NCBI GenBank assembly: GCA_037013495.1
Contig: CM072805.1
Coordinates: 37,055,169 to 37,119,168, forward strand
Reading direction: 5' to 3'
Source of the DNA: Hippophae tibetana
Lineage: Eukaryota > Streptophyta > Magnoliopsida > Rosales > Elaeagnaceae
DNA length: 64,000 nucleotides
Shown one piece after another: positions 35,229-47,500 of the stretch (position 1 is its first letter; each line of letters starts with the position of its first letter). The notes under the pieces are model-generated. The model did not search any database and was not told the DNA's origin. It was given only the letters and a program-made list of their open reading frames with translations. The position numbers and the translations under genes were made by a program.

Positions 35229-37449
35229 CTTACCTTTTTGCGGTTTCATTTGATTTTAAAGTTAAATTAATTTTTTTTAAATGATTTTATTTTTTATTTT
35301 TTTGTCAATATGTGTAGCATGTGTTTAAATTTTCAATTAATTATTAATTTTAGATTAATAATGCATCTAAATTTAAATGTATTGATTATTAATATATTGT
35401 TATGAAAATATGAGTCTACCTACCTACATTTTGTTAAATAAGAGTATTATTGAAGTACTAAACATTCTAAATTATACAATTACCTTTCTATTCTAATTTA
35501 AAACATAAAATTAGATAATTTAGATATCTAAATTAAATCTTAATTTTGAATCAATAATATACTTAAATTTAAATGCAGGAATTATTAGTATAATATTATA
35601 AAAATATGTGTTTATAACTTTTTGTTAAATAAGAATACTATTAAAGTATCAAATCTTATTAATGATGTAATTATCCTTCAATTCCAATTTAAAATATAAA
35701 AATGAATCATTTGAATAATTTAAAAAAAACGAAAAAACTATTATTATATTATTTTGTGAATATGGATACATATGTGTACTTTTTGATTAAAAATGATACC
35801 ACAAAATCATTTTGTGGATTTTATATTCTGTCTTGAAATCAAATATTACTATCAAACAATGTCATGGCCTAATTACTTAAGGCTAGTTGCTGGAACAAGG
35901 TTAAAGTTTCTTGGTCTTGATCGTTAACTATGGTTACGTTTATGTCTGGGCATAATAATTTTAATATGCAATTGATGTTATGACCAAATTTATGTATGCG
36001 CCTGTTTGAGCCCAGACATTTGCAACTAGTCTTAACTTCTCTGAAGTTGTAAAAGCAATGAATTTAATATGAGGCCGTAATCGTATTTCATTTGATAATT
36101 ATAAAATATATAGTTGTTTTATTGTATTCATAATGAGATGAACTTAACACAACAAAACCTAATACAACCGAAGTATTGAATAAATGCATAGTTCAAACCG
36201 CGGTAAATTTCCCATCTCATATCCTCCAAGCCCTAGTGATACAACCCAACCCAATCCCAACATTCTCCTTTCTTCTTTCATCTCTTCTTTCTTCATCTTT
36301 TCTTTAACAGTTTAAATCCTCTTATTTGATATAAATGCTTCCATAAATGATTTTCACTTCAACACTCAGAGAGGATATTCTATTTAGAAGGCTTTTCTCT
36401 CATATATATATATTTTTATTTAGTAATATTATCACAATGTAATTAATATTAGCACAAAATGCACATTTTATGTATTTTTATTGTGGTAATATTTATTTAT
36501 TTTTTGTCAAAATTACATTAAAAATTACTCATAATCTAGTTTTTAAGGGTAGGGAGAAGGAGATTTCTAAAGCCACCGCCACCACTAATTGGGAAATTAC
36601 AATAATGTCTCAAATGAGACAAATTCATAAATTGGATGATGAGAGATGCTGTTTTTTTGGATTTTTGTATATGTTCTGTTTTAGTTGAGCAAGTTTATTT
36701 TGTTTCTTTTTTTTGGAAGGAATTATTTAGCGAACTCCTTTAGATATATGGTTGAATTTGGTACTATGATTTGATATCTCTGGTATCAATTTTATTAAAC
36801 ATTTTTTATTTTAATAAAATTACTTATCTTTTGATTGGAAAAAAACATGAATTTGCTCAAATGAAACCATTCTTGTCATGTGTAAAAAGACCTCTCGTCA
36901 TCTAATCAGAAGAAAAAAAAGCCAGAACCTGAAACGGGGAAAAAAACAAGCTTTAAAATCCAAGGAATAATAGCAGAATCCATTACCATATCGGCTTAGA
37001 ACCTTAATGCTAATTGGTTTCCAGGAGAAATCGTGGAAACATCTTCAATTCTTAATGTGGATTCTGGACCACACGACACAACTACACAAGTTAACATCAC
37101 AGTAAATAACAATGAGGACGACGACGACGACTCATTTCTACTTTCTGGGCTACGCTAATGGTTCATTGGCTCAAGAACTTAAAAGTCCCAGCTACAGATC
37201 TTCCTAACCAAGTCCTACATTTATTACTAAAGCAAACCTAACCTCTCTAGTACCATAGTTGCACTTTTACACAAATTTAGGACAATATCAAACAGTGTAC
37301 TATTAAGCGAGCAATATGTCACATTTAAACTCGTATTATTATTACACAATGAGAGCTCTATTGGATTCGTAAACTGAAACAATCAGGGGCAATACGGACT
37401 TAACGTAACATATGACTTATAATTGTAATTCTAATGCATGAGGGACCCA
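35229..37449. other. Intergenic DNA with a diverged direct repeat
   Basis: About 175 bp at 35340-35520 recurs at 35545-35715 (shared text includes TTTAAATTTAAATG-type runs, TTTTGTTAAATAAGA and ATTCCAATTTAAAA-like). A CT-rich patch with CCAACCCAATCCC lies at 36225-36300. The small open frame at 36470-36688 is not supported. Confidence 0.5.
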
Positions 37450-37730
37450 CTATAAGACAGCCGTTAGTTTAGTGGAGGAGCGGTTGTAGCAATAAAATGA
37501 CCCATGACAATGGGGTTTTGAGTTTGTCAAAGATGAAAATTTATAGATTTATCAGAGTAAAGAAAATAATAATAATAATAATAGAGACTAGCCGTTAGGC
37601 TTTAATAATAGAAGACCTGGAATTTAAACCACCCATGACCGTGGGATCAATAGGGTCAAATTAAAACAAATTTCGCAACAGTACATAGAGAAAATAAAAA
37701 AGAATTAACAAGAAAACTAGCCGTTAGGGT
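37450..37730 (+). promoter_or_regulatory. Three tandem promoter units, each with an MSA-type (MYB3R) motif
   Basis: AGCCGTTAG occurs at 37459-37467, 37590-37598 and 37719-37727. On the minus strand the last two read CCTAACGGCTA (37589-37599, 37718-37728), a full match to the mitosis-specific activator consensus YCYAACGGYYA; the first matches only the core. The spacing is 130 and 129 bp. Surrounding text is also repeated (GACCCATGACAATGGG versus CACCCATGACCGTGGG), so this is a diverged tandem duplication. It lies 345-615 bp upstream of the IMK2-like ATG. Confidence 0.65.
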
Positions 37731-38072
37731 TTAATTAGAAAGAAGAGGACCTGCAATGGAGACTGACATGTTTTTTCTCTATCCTACTCAAGATTCTCTC
37801 TCTTAATCAAACATACTCACGTGTTCTCTCTATTAACAGTCAGATGAAAAACCCACCTAAACTTTTTAGCTACTTAATCGTCATTCCTCTCTCCTCAAAT
37901 TATATCGTTCCTGTTTCATTCTCTCTTCCAGTTTTCTAATGAACTTTCCTGCAACATACCAGGTACAAACACCAGAAAACTAGGAAGAAAAAACGAGTGG
38001 GAAAATCATCTTTTTTCTTTTTTCTTCTACAATTGCTTCTTATTGTTTGGAGTTTGATTCATTTTTGTGGTT

Positions 38073-40767
38073 ATGGTGCACAAAAAACAAGTCTTTAGGA
38101 GATTCTGCAACTACCCACTTGACTATCGTCAAGTTTTGATGAGAAAAGCAGCAAAAAGTAACCATATTTCACTAAAGAAAAAGGAAAAATGGAAGATTTT
38201 GGAGTCTAATAACCATTTCATAACCATATTTCATAACCATTTTTTTTTCTTTCTTGTGCTGCTTATATGGGTCTTTCAGCCTGTTTCAAGTGAGATTTGG
38301 GATGGTGTAATTGTCACACAAGCAGATTACCAATCTCTTCAAGCAATCAAGAATGATTTAGATGACCCAAAAGGGTTCTTAAAGAGCTGGAATGATAGTG
38401 GTTATGGAGCTTGTTCAGGTGGTTGGGCTGGGATTAAATGTGCTCAGGGGCAAGTCATTGTTATTCAGCTTCCATGGAAGGGATTGGGAGGCAGAATCTC
38501 TGAGAAGATTGGCCAACTTCAGGCACTTCGAAAGCTTAGCCTTCATGATAATCAAATTGGTGGCTCAATCCCATCAGCATTGGGCTACCTTCTTAACCTC
38601 AGAGGTGTTCAATTGTTCAACAATCTGTTTTCAAGTTCAATCCCTCCGTCATTAGGCTTCAGTTCTATTCTTCAGACTCTAGACCTCAGCAATAATTCAC
38701 TTACTGGGCAAATCCCAGCTAGTCTTGCAAACTCTACAAAGCTTTTCAGGCTCAATATCAGCTTCAACTCACTTTCAGGTTCTATACCAACAAGTCTCAC
38801 TCTCTCACCTTCCCTCACTTTTCTTGCACTTCAACACAACAATCTTTCAGGTTCTTTACCAGATTCTTGGGGTAAAACACAATCACATAATACCTTATTT
38901 CATCTTCAATCCTTAGCCCTTGATCATAACTCATTTTCTGGAAATATTCCTTCATCTTTAGGCAAGTTAAGTGCACTCCAAGAGGTTTGGCTGGGTAATA
39001 ATCAATTAAATGGAGTCATACCAAATGAAATAGGAGATCTTTCTAGGCTTAGAACACTGGATATTTCTAATAACGCCCTTAATGGTAGTTTACCTTCTAG
39101 TCTTTCCAATTTGTCCTCACTTGTTATGCTAAATCTAGAGGGAAACAAACTCAATAACCAAATCCCAAAAGACCTTGGGAGATTACATAACCTTACTGTT
39201 CTTAATCTGAAACAAAACCAACTCAAGGGTCCAATTCCTGCAAGCATTGGGAATATTTCCACACTTTCACAACTTGATTTGTCTCAGAATAATCTCAGTG
39301 AACGAATCCCTGCTTCTCTTGCTGATCTATCCCACCTTAATTTTCTCAATGTTTCTTACAATAACCTCTCTGGTTCTGTTCCTACTCCTATATCCAAGAA
39401 ATTCAATGCAAGCTCTTTTGTTGGGAACATTGAGTTATGTGGATATAGTGGTTCAGCTCCATGTCCTTCTGAGGCACCCTCTCCAAGTGTTTTAGCCCCG
39501 TCTTCAGAGACAACTAAACCACACCGGCGCCATAAATTAAGTACCAAAGACATAATTCTCATAGTAGCTGGAGCACTTCTTATACTTTTGCTTGTACTCT
39601 GTTGCATATTACTTTGCTGCTTGATAAGGAAAAGGGCTGCATCAAAATCTAAGAATGGTCAAGAATCAGGTGCTACTAGAGCCGAAAAGGGAGTTCCTCC
39701 TACAGCTGGTGAAGTAGAATCAGGTGGAGAGGCTGGTGGGAAGTTAGTCCACTTTGATGGACCCTTTGTTTTTACAGCTGATGATCTATTGTGTGCAACA
39801 GCTGAGATCATGGGTAAAAGTACATATGGGACAGTCTATAAGGCCACATTGGAGGATGGGCATCAAGTTGCAGTGAAAAGACTGAGAGAGAAGATAACTA
39901 AACCACAAAAGGAATTTGAGACAGAGGTTAATGTGCTTGGGAAAATCAGACACCAAAATCTTTCAGCTTTAAGAGCTTATTACTTAGGTCCTAAAGGAGA
40001 AAAACTCCTTGTTTTTGATTACATGTCTAAAGGGAGTCTAGCAGCTTTTCTCCATGGTAAGTAGTACATAAAAAAATCCTTCAAAAACTTGGAAGTTATA
40101 GTCAACTTCTCTTAACTTGCTCTTTTGTTTGTTGCTTGCAGCTAGAGGACCTGATACGCCGATTGATTGGCCAACAAGAATGAACATAGCTCAAGGAATA
40201 ACACACGGTCTCTTCTACTTGCATTCACATGAAAACATTGTTCATGGAAACCTAACATCAAGTAATATCCTTCTTGATGAGCAAACAAATGCTAAAATAT
40301 CAGATTTTGGCTTATCCAGGTTAATGACAGCTGCTGCAAATTCAAATGTGATAGCAACTGCTGGGGCATTAGGTTATAGAGCACCAGAGCTCTCAAAACT
40401 TAAGAAAGCCAACACAAAAACTGACATATATAGCCTTGGAGTCATCATACTGGAACTTCTAACAGGTAAATCCCCCGGTGACACCATGAATGGTATGGAT
40501 TTGCCTCAGTGGGTTGCCTCCATTGTGAAAGAGGAGTGGACAAATGAAGTTTTTGACTTAGAATTGATGAAAGATGCTTCTACTATTGGGGATGAATTGT
40601 TAAACACCTTAAAACTGGCTTTGCATTGTGTTGATCCTTCACCGGCAGCTAGACCAGAGACTCAACAAGTTCTTCAGCAACTAGAAGAGATTAGACCTGA
40701 TAACACTGCAACTACTGCCAGTCCGGGTGAGGATGGAGCCGGAGTCATCCCTTCTACTAGTGAGTGA
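38073..40767 (+). CDS. IMK2: LRR receptor-like kinase, IMK2-type, two exons
   Basis: Exons 38073-40056 and 40142-40767 (869 residues) join CAT-G/CT to give FLHARGPDTP, with donor GTAAGT and acceptor TTGCAG. Order: basic N-terminus and signal anchor ([12 protein letters not shown], about 57-68), LRR cap ([15 protein letters not shown]), about 11-12 LRRs to about residue 440, membrane span ([19 protein letters not shown], about 499-517), and a kinase domain with glycine loop [11 protein letters not shown] and lysine VAVKRL. The catalytic loop reads VHGNLTSSN, so the usual HRD aspartate is Asn, while DFG is kept (SDFGLSRL): an atypical kinase, as is usual for this LRR-III-like group. Protein text follows Arabidopsis IMK2 closely ([38 protein letters not shown]). 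IMK proteins act in meristems. The next ATG, 22 codons later, is an alternative start. AATAAA lies at 40951. Confidence 0.93.
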
Positions 40768-41557
40768 AGAATGCAATTTCTTAAAGTTCTTAGAAGACAG
40801 CTCCTTAGTAGTTGATTCTTTCATTCTTCAATATAATTTTGGTTAATGGGATATCTTATTTATGGTCTGTATATACGTGTTTTCTTTTGAATAATTTTAA
40901 GTGCACTGTATTTTATTTTCTTCCTTTTGGTAGACTTGGAATTTTGTCTCAATAAAAGTCTCATTATTGATATACATTAAGCAAATGCGAACCAAGTTTC
41001 AATGCATTTACAGTGTAATTTTAACGGCACATTTTAGCTTAAGATCTCACTTTACCTTCGGGCCATGATATTGCAAACAAACGTCTTTTAGAACAAAATA
41101 TATCAAATCAGAAATTTGTATAAACTATGTGATGTCCAGACTAAAAATGAAAATATAGATAAAGTTAAAGACGAATAAGGAAGGAGAAAAACAAAAGGTA
41201 CTCAGAAGAAAGAAGACATTCATGAGCATCAAGAAAGTGCAGTATATCAATTCCCATGGACAACCAAGAAAGTTCAAGGAACGAAAAAGGAAAAATACAG
41301 TAAAGATTCAAGAGGGATAAACTACTACTGCTGTAGTTTATCAGTTCGAACCATTAGTAAAGTTTATTTATCACAAATTTGTGATAAATCACAATGTATA
41401 AGGAGAACAGACCTGCGTAACCTATTGTGATTATAAGGAGTACAATTAGACCTACGTAACTATACACATAATTGTGATATATAAAAAGTATTTACAAGAA
41501 TACAAATAAAGAATGATGGAAAGGATGAAAGAGATTCAAACCCTAAAGTTTGAACTG
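40768..41557. other. Gap between the convergent IMK2-like and SNX2 genes
   Basis: Contains the IMK2 3' UTR and poly(A) signal (40951-40956). A 24-bp perfect palindrome lies at 41366-41389, and a short duplicated segment (AGACCTGCGTAAC / AGACCTACGTAAC) at 41400-41485. Confidence 0.5.
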
Positions 41558-44522
41558 CTAGCTGCTATCTCTAACGTATGCACCAGTTTCCTTCGAAAGC
41601 TTCTCCCATATATTTGCCATTTTCTCTGCATTGTCCGCCTATTTAAATGCATGACATAGCACAATTATGTGTGGCAGTGAAATGCCATTCATTGAGAAAA
41701 TTAGCAAGGAGAACAGACTTCGAAAAATGTACCTACCTGATTAAGGACAAATCCTCTTAACATCCTCATCAAATCTTCCTTTCTCTCCTTTTCAAGCCTT
41801 TCTAGCTCCTTCTTGTTATTTTCCTGTACAGGAGGATTCACTAACAGTCAATACTTTATGTAGACAATGTATCTATTGAATGCAGCAAGTAATGAGAAGT
41901 TGTACACATTCTTGCATTTGCTGACACGTGTAACCTTCACAGCAAAAATGAAAATTTTGTGATCTGAAACACATTTTTCTATGACATTGTACAAGCATGC
42001 AATCAAATATATAATAAAAAACAAAAAACACGCAGACAAGTTAGCTATCATGAGAAAGTCCAAGGATTAGAAGGTTGAACACAACAAGAAAACAATCAGC
42101 CATATATGCTCATTGCTCAAGGTAAATTATCATTGAGTATCAGAGTGTGTCACTGCTTCCACGCATAAAGTTAAAGTAGTCCTCAAGCACTGACTATTGA
42201 CTATAAAACCCTTTAGAGTTAATAGCAGGCATCAAAACATTACAAGACTTCAATTGATTTTTAGTAGAAAATTGGATAATGCTCTACAAATTTAACCAGT
42301 GATGTCTTACGCCACTACAAACTACAAATATGTTTTGATATCGCGCTGGTTTGGTGAATTTACCAATTAAACTCACCCTTTCTAGGAAGGTGGAAAATGA
42401 CAAAATCAAGATTAGCAGTATTATATAGCATCATATATATAGTCTAACATCATGCTCACTTTTATCGTGAAAAGTTTTAGCCATATTTCATTCAACAGAA
42501 CAATACTTATGATGTATATACATGAACTTCAAGTACTTCAGCAGATTACCCAAGAAGGAACTACTTAACCTTGATGCTTTCATACTCCATGATTGCAGAA
42601 GATTTAGTACACTCGGTAACTCTTATGGTTTCTCTTAATTCCTCTATTTTGCGCATCCTTGTTCTGTCACCACCAAATATTTTGGATGAGGCAACCTCAA
42701 GCTTTTGAATCCTACACTGCAAGGAAACTAACTCTGATGAAAGAGTCTGGACTGATAGTAAAGCACCTGAGCGTTCTTCAAAAGCATTGTTGGCAGCTAA
42801 CAATATCCCAAGGCAGTGATGGAGCATCTCCTACAATATACACGAACATCATTAGTCGAAATTCAGTTAGAGAAGAATTCCTATTTATTGGCTGATCAAT
42901 ATTTCCTTAAAAGAAAAGTCTATTCATTACAAATTTGTGATGGATCACAAATAAAATGGCACTATATCATTTGCGAGTACAGCCCACAAAATTGTATCCA
43001 ACAATGGATTGCCTTGTCATTTGCAATTATCACAAATTTGTGAACCTTAAAACACCATGAAATAGTTAAAAAGTTGATGAACCATATCGATAAAGTCAAA
43101 TTAGGTCAAATTACCAATATAAAGAAAGTTTTGATTCATACCAAATGTTTGATTGTTTGCTCATTCAAGTCTCGGTAATATCTACTGGCACTAACAGCAG
43201 CTGTTGCTACATTTTTCATGTTAGCAGCCCTAACTCTTTGAGTGTCCAACAAAGCTTCATCTGTTTCAAACTTGGTCAATTTCACAAGTGCCATTCCCAT
43301 TTCCCCCATTGTCTCTCCCATGTCTTGCTGAACCTTCACCAGTAATTCGGCCTAAAAACAACATAAAAGCCATAGAGCATGCAACAAAAAATTCAGATTG
43401 AGCCCACCAAAGAAACAAGAGTCTTTCCTCAAAAGAAATGTTATATTAGTTCCAAATTTTTATAAAGGCAAATGTTGCATCATATAAGCCCCCCAACTTT
43501 TTTCTTATCTACACTTATATTTCCAACTACACTAACCAAACAAACATAAACAACAAATGAGCACAGTTCAAAGAAAAGGCCACCTGTTTAGACACATTGC
43601 TAAGTTGATGCTCAAATTCGACCAGCCATTCTTTTTTCTCCAAGAACTCTTTATCCTCCTCAACCACCAAAGGCTTAACCCCACCCCAATCATTGCTCAC
43701 AGATTGCTTCAACTGCCTAAACATCCAGAGCAAATCCCTCCCACCTTGAGCTGGCCTTGTTGCTTCAATCACATTCACAGGTGCTGCCACGAAGAGCAGC
43801 TGCCTCGGCAGCCTCACTGCCCCGTCAAGCATTCGGGAAGCCATGTCCACAGTCTTTGGCAGCGGCAATTTCCCCTTAACCACCAAAAAAACTCTCAATT
43901 CCTCACTATTCCTGATCACTGGATGGTTCGCCAGGTTGTTCATGTACCTCTCCAATGCAACCCTTCTATGCTCCACAAATTGACATAGTTGCAACACTTG
44001 GCTCTCAACCACGCTCTTATCAGGTCGAACCGGAACGAAATATCCTCGATATGATTCAGCCAACCGATCTGATAATGTCACCAGATCTTTGAATCGCCTC
44101 CGGACACTGACCTCGGATCCAGGTCCACCATATTGGGTCAGGTTCGTCTTTGTGGTGAATAGGAAGGTGTAGTAAGTGCCTCCGCCAGGGACCAGGGAAT
44201 TGGGTTTTTGGGCCTTTTGGGGATCCGATACCCAAATCTTGAACGAATTTGGGTCGGAATGAGAATGTGGGTCGGACTTAGATGAGTCTTGGTCTTGTGG
44301 GGATTGATGGCTGTTGGCTAGGTTGGAATCGAAAGACTTAAAGATTGCGTCGGCGTAAGATGTTGGTTCGAGAATGACATTGGAGTTCTGTAGGGATGTT
44401 GAGGAAGACAAATATGGACTGCTGGATGACTCTTCGTCTAGTGCTAGAGATTCCATTTCTTCTTGAGGTGAGTGCAGTAGTTCACCATCATCGTCGTCGC
44501 CTTGGCTATCATGGTTCATCAT
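41558..44522 (-). CDS. SNX2: Sorting nexin 2 (SNX2), retromer-associated, five exons
   Basis: Exons 43584-44522, 43142-43351, 42570-42830, 41737-41823 and 41558-41638 total 525 residues, all joined in phase 0 with GT-AG introns. Order: acidic disordered N-terminus (1-90), PX domain (about 94-216) with SVRRRFKDL and RPDKS for phosphoinositide binding, and a Vps5/BAR coiled-coil from about 265 (SVSNDWGGVKP, then FLEKKEWLVEFEHQL, QQDMGETMGEMG, FETDEALL, ASSKIFGGD, ENNKKELERLEKERKEDLMRML) to AEKMANIWEKL near the end. Plant SNX2 pairs with SNX1 on endosomes and acts in vacuolar sorting and recycling of membrane proteins. I start at the first of two adjacent ATGs (44522, MMNHDSQGDDDDG). It ends in YVRDSS. 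The A-or-B paralogue cannot be told. Confidence 0.94.
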
Positions 44523-47500
44523 TGCCTTTCGTCGTTTGAAGGGCAAAGGAAATAAAATTTATATCCACTAATTAAAAGCAAAAACTGAGAACTAATTTGG
44601 TCATTGGTTTCAAATGTGTGTGTTTATCTTTTGATTTTGATTGTTCTTTCTAAAAATTGGAAAAGAAGAGATTAAAAACGCGCCAACTAACTTGAGGAAG
44701 CGAGGGAGGAGGGAAAGATGAATCAATAGAGTTGCATTGAAATTACACGGAAAAAAAGCCGAACTCGAGAGTGAGTGAAAGACCGAGTTGACTCGATTTC
44801 GTTAAAGGGGTGGGAAATGGAATAACTAAAGGATACATTTAGAGATAAAAAAAAAAATAGCTGTTTTTATCTGATTTTATGTCTTGTTTATTCTAGTTTT
44901 TTACTTAAATAAAAAAAAACTTACTTAAAAATATAAATAAAGTATAAAATTCATACACATATATGATAACTAAGATTATTAATAGATAAAAACAATATAA
45001 GTTTAAAAAACAACCAAAAATAATAATATAAATAAATTAGATGAAAAAATTAGATCTAAAAATATATAAAGACAATTAAGTCTAAAAATATAGACTCCAA
45101 AACTCATCGATGATAAGTAAAATATACATTATTCTTTATTATATTACTATTTTAACTAATCAATACCATTTTGTGTCTCATAAATTTATATTGTACTATT
45201 ATCTCATTTCATTTAAATATCGTCTCATATTATTTTATTTTATTTCATCTTATTTATATTGTAATGTTAATAAGTCTAATTTTAAGCATATGTTGTACCA
45301 TTTTTCTTATTAAATTTATATTATAAAATATTATTTATTATTTTATATTATTACTCATCTCATTAAAGTCTATTAAAAATAAATGAAATAAGATATATTT
45401 TTAAAATTAATAAATTATCTCATATATTTCATATATCACATTTAATTTAACTTTTACTTCTTTGAAAATATAATATGTTTAAATATGTTGAATACATATT
45501 TTTAATTTAATATTTTATACAAATATATAAATAAAAATATATATTATAATATAAACATTAAAATTATGCAACACATATATATTTAAATTTACATAAATTA
45601 AACATATATTTAAAAATTAATTATAACTAATAAAATACGAAACATATATTATTTGAAAAAATGTATATACGAATATAATATATTTAATTTTATATACAAG
45701 TATATTAAAAATTAGAGGTAAAATACATTCATGATAATATATAAAAATATATAAATATGAAAATAATTCTTTTAATTTTGAAAATATAGTATTAACAATA
45801 AAGTAATATATTATTAAAAAAATTAAGATATTATTTAATTTTTTATAATAATAACACATATTAGTAATAGATTATGTTAATGATATTACCACAATAATTT
45901 TTGATATTTTCACGATAAAAATATATAAAATATTTAGTTTATTTTTAATATTAATTATATTTTAGTATCATCATTATTCATTAAAATTTTCATTAAGTAA
46001 ATAATTTTGTGACAATATCATCACCTTATATTTAATATAAATATAACATAATTGAATATACATTACCTACTAAAGTTAAATTTAATTTAATTTTAACATA
46101 ATTTATTTAATGATTTGATAAATAATAGTTACTTCATCTATTTGAAGTCAAAAATTTTGATCTTAAAAATTTATTCTCTTTTAATATGTGTTTTATGATT
46201 AATTATTTAATTATATTAAAATTTTAATTATCTATGAATCAATAAACTAAAATCTTAATACTTCAATAAACTATACAAAATTATAATTTAAATATATTGA
46301 TAATTATTTTTATTATATATTATTACAATATGAATATGAAAATAAAAATATATATAATAAAAACAATAATAATAATTGAACTTTAGATAAAGTATTTTTC
46401 ATTTATTATTATATGAGAAAAATATTATTCGTATATAATATTTTTTAATTTAAAGTATAAATATTTTTCATTGTTTTGAAACTTATTTGAAAAATAAAAA
46501 TATTTTTCATTATTTCATACACATAGGTATAATATAAATATAATATGTAAAATTGTTATCTACAGTGTTTATTAAGTTGTATTAAATATATGTTTTTTTA
46601 GTTATAAAAAATTAAATATATATTTAATACATAAATTTAATTTAATTAAGATATATATTTATAAAAAGAGTACGCAATGCACCTATGGCTTTTCATTTTC
46701 TATTTTTTCTGAACTTGGAATTAATTCATCTCAGTTTGTTTACCGCTCTTACTTGAACCATTAATGTATTTTGAAAACGTAGTTTACCTTTGCGCATAAA
46801 ATAACTAAAAATTTGTGACCCAAGTACTTTTTTATAATTTGTTGAATTATATTTAAAAAAATCATAATTTATTTACAAGGCTTGACTGCTGCTGTATCTG
46901 TGTATATGTATATCTTTACTCTTGATCAGTATAAAACAATTTACTCTTAAAATTTAATTTGGGCACGTGTTAAGTATAATTTGATTTTTATAAATGTTAC
47001 AAATAATTTTTTTAATAAATAGTTACATATATTTTATACTAGATAGCATTTAAAATTGTATTTTTTTTTCTCAATATTATTTAAAGCACATTTTATTTAG
47101 TGAAGAGGGAACATGTTCTCTCTAAAAATATGCGGTCTTGCCTGTAATCTTACTTGATGATAAATACTATAGCCACGTAAATTTACATTATTTTTATACA
47201 CACATTATTTATAATGTATTATATGATAAAATTATTTAAAAAATGAATAATTTATCTACTTTTTAAAATAATCCAACCAAATATCATAACTCACTATATA
47301 AACGACGTTGCCGCAAATATATATTCTTAATATTTTTCTTTAAACGATATATTTAACTATAGAAATTTACTTTGTTACCCTTAATTAATGTATGTATATT
47401 GCAATTGCAACCATATTAAAAACCAAACAGAAGCTTATATTTTTCTTGATATTTAGAACATCTAGCTCTACAAGTTCTCAGAAAGACTAGAAAATTATTC

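Noticed and set aside
36470-36688. 72-residue open frame upstream of the IMK2-like gene
   Set aside because: No domain, starts in a TA-rich tract, and codon pattern is not gene-like.
43557-43988. 143-residue plus-strand open frame
   Set aside because: Antisense shadow of SNX2 exon 1, which has clear PX-domain text.
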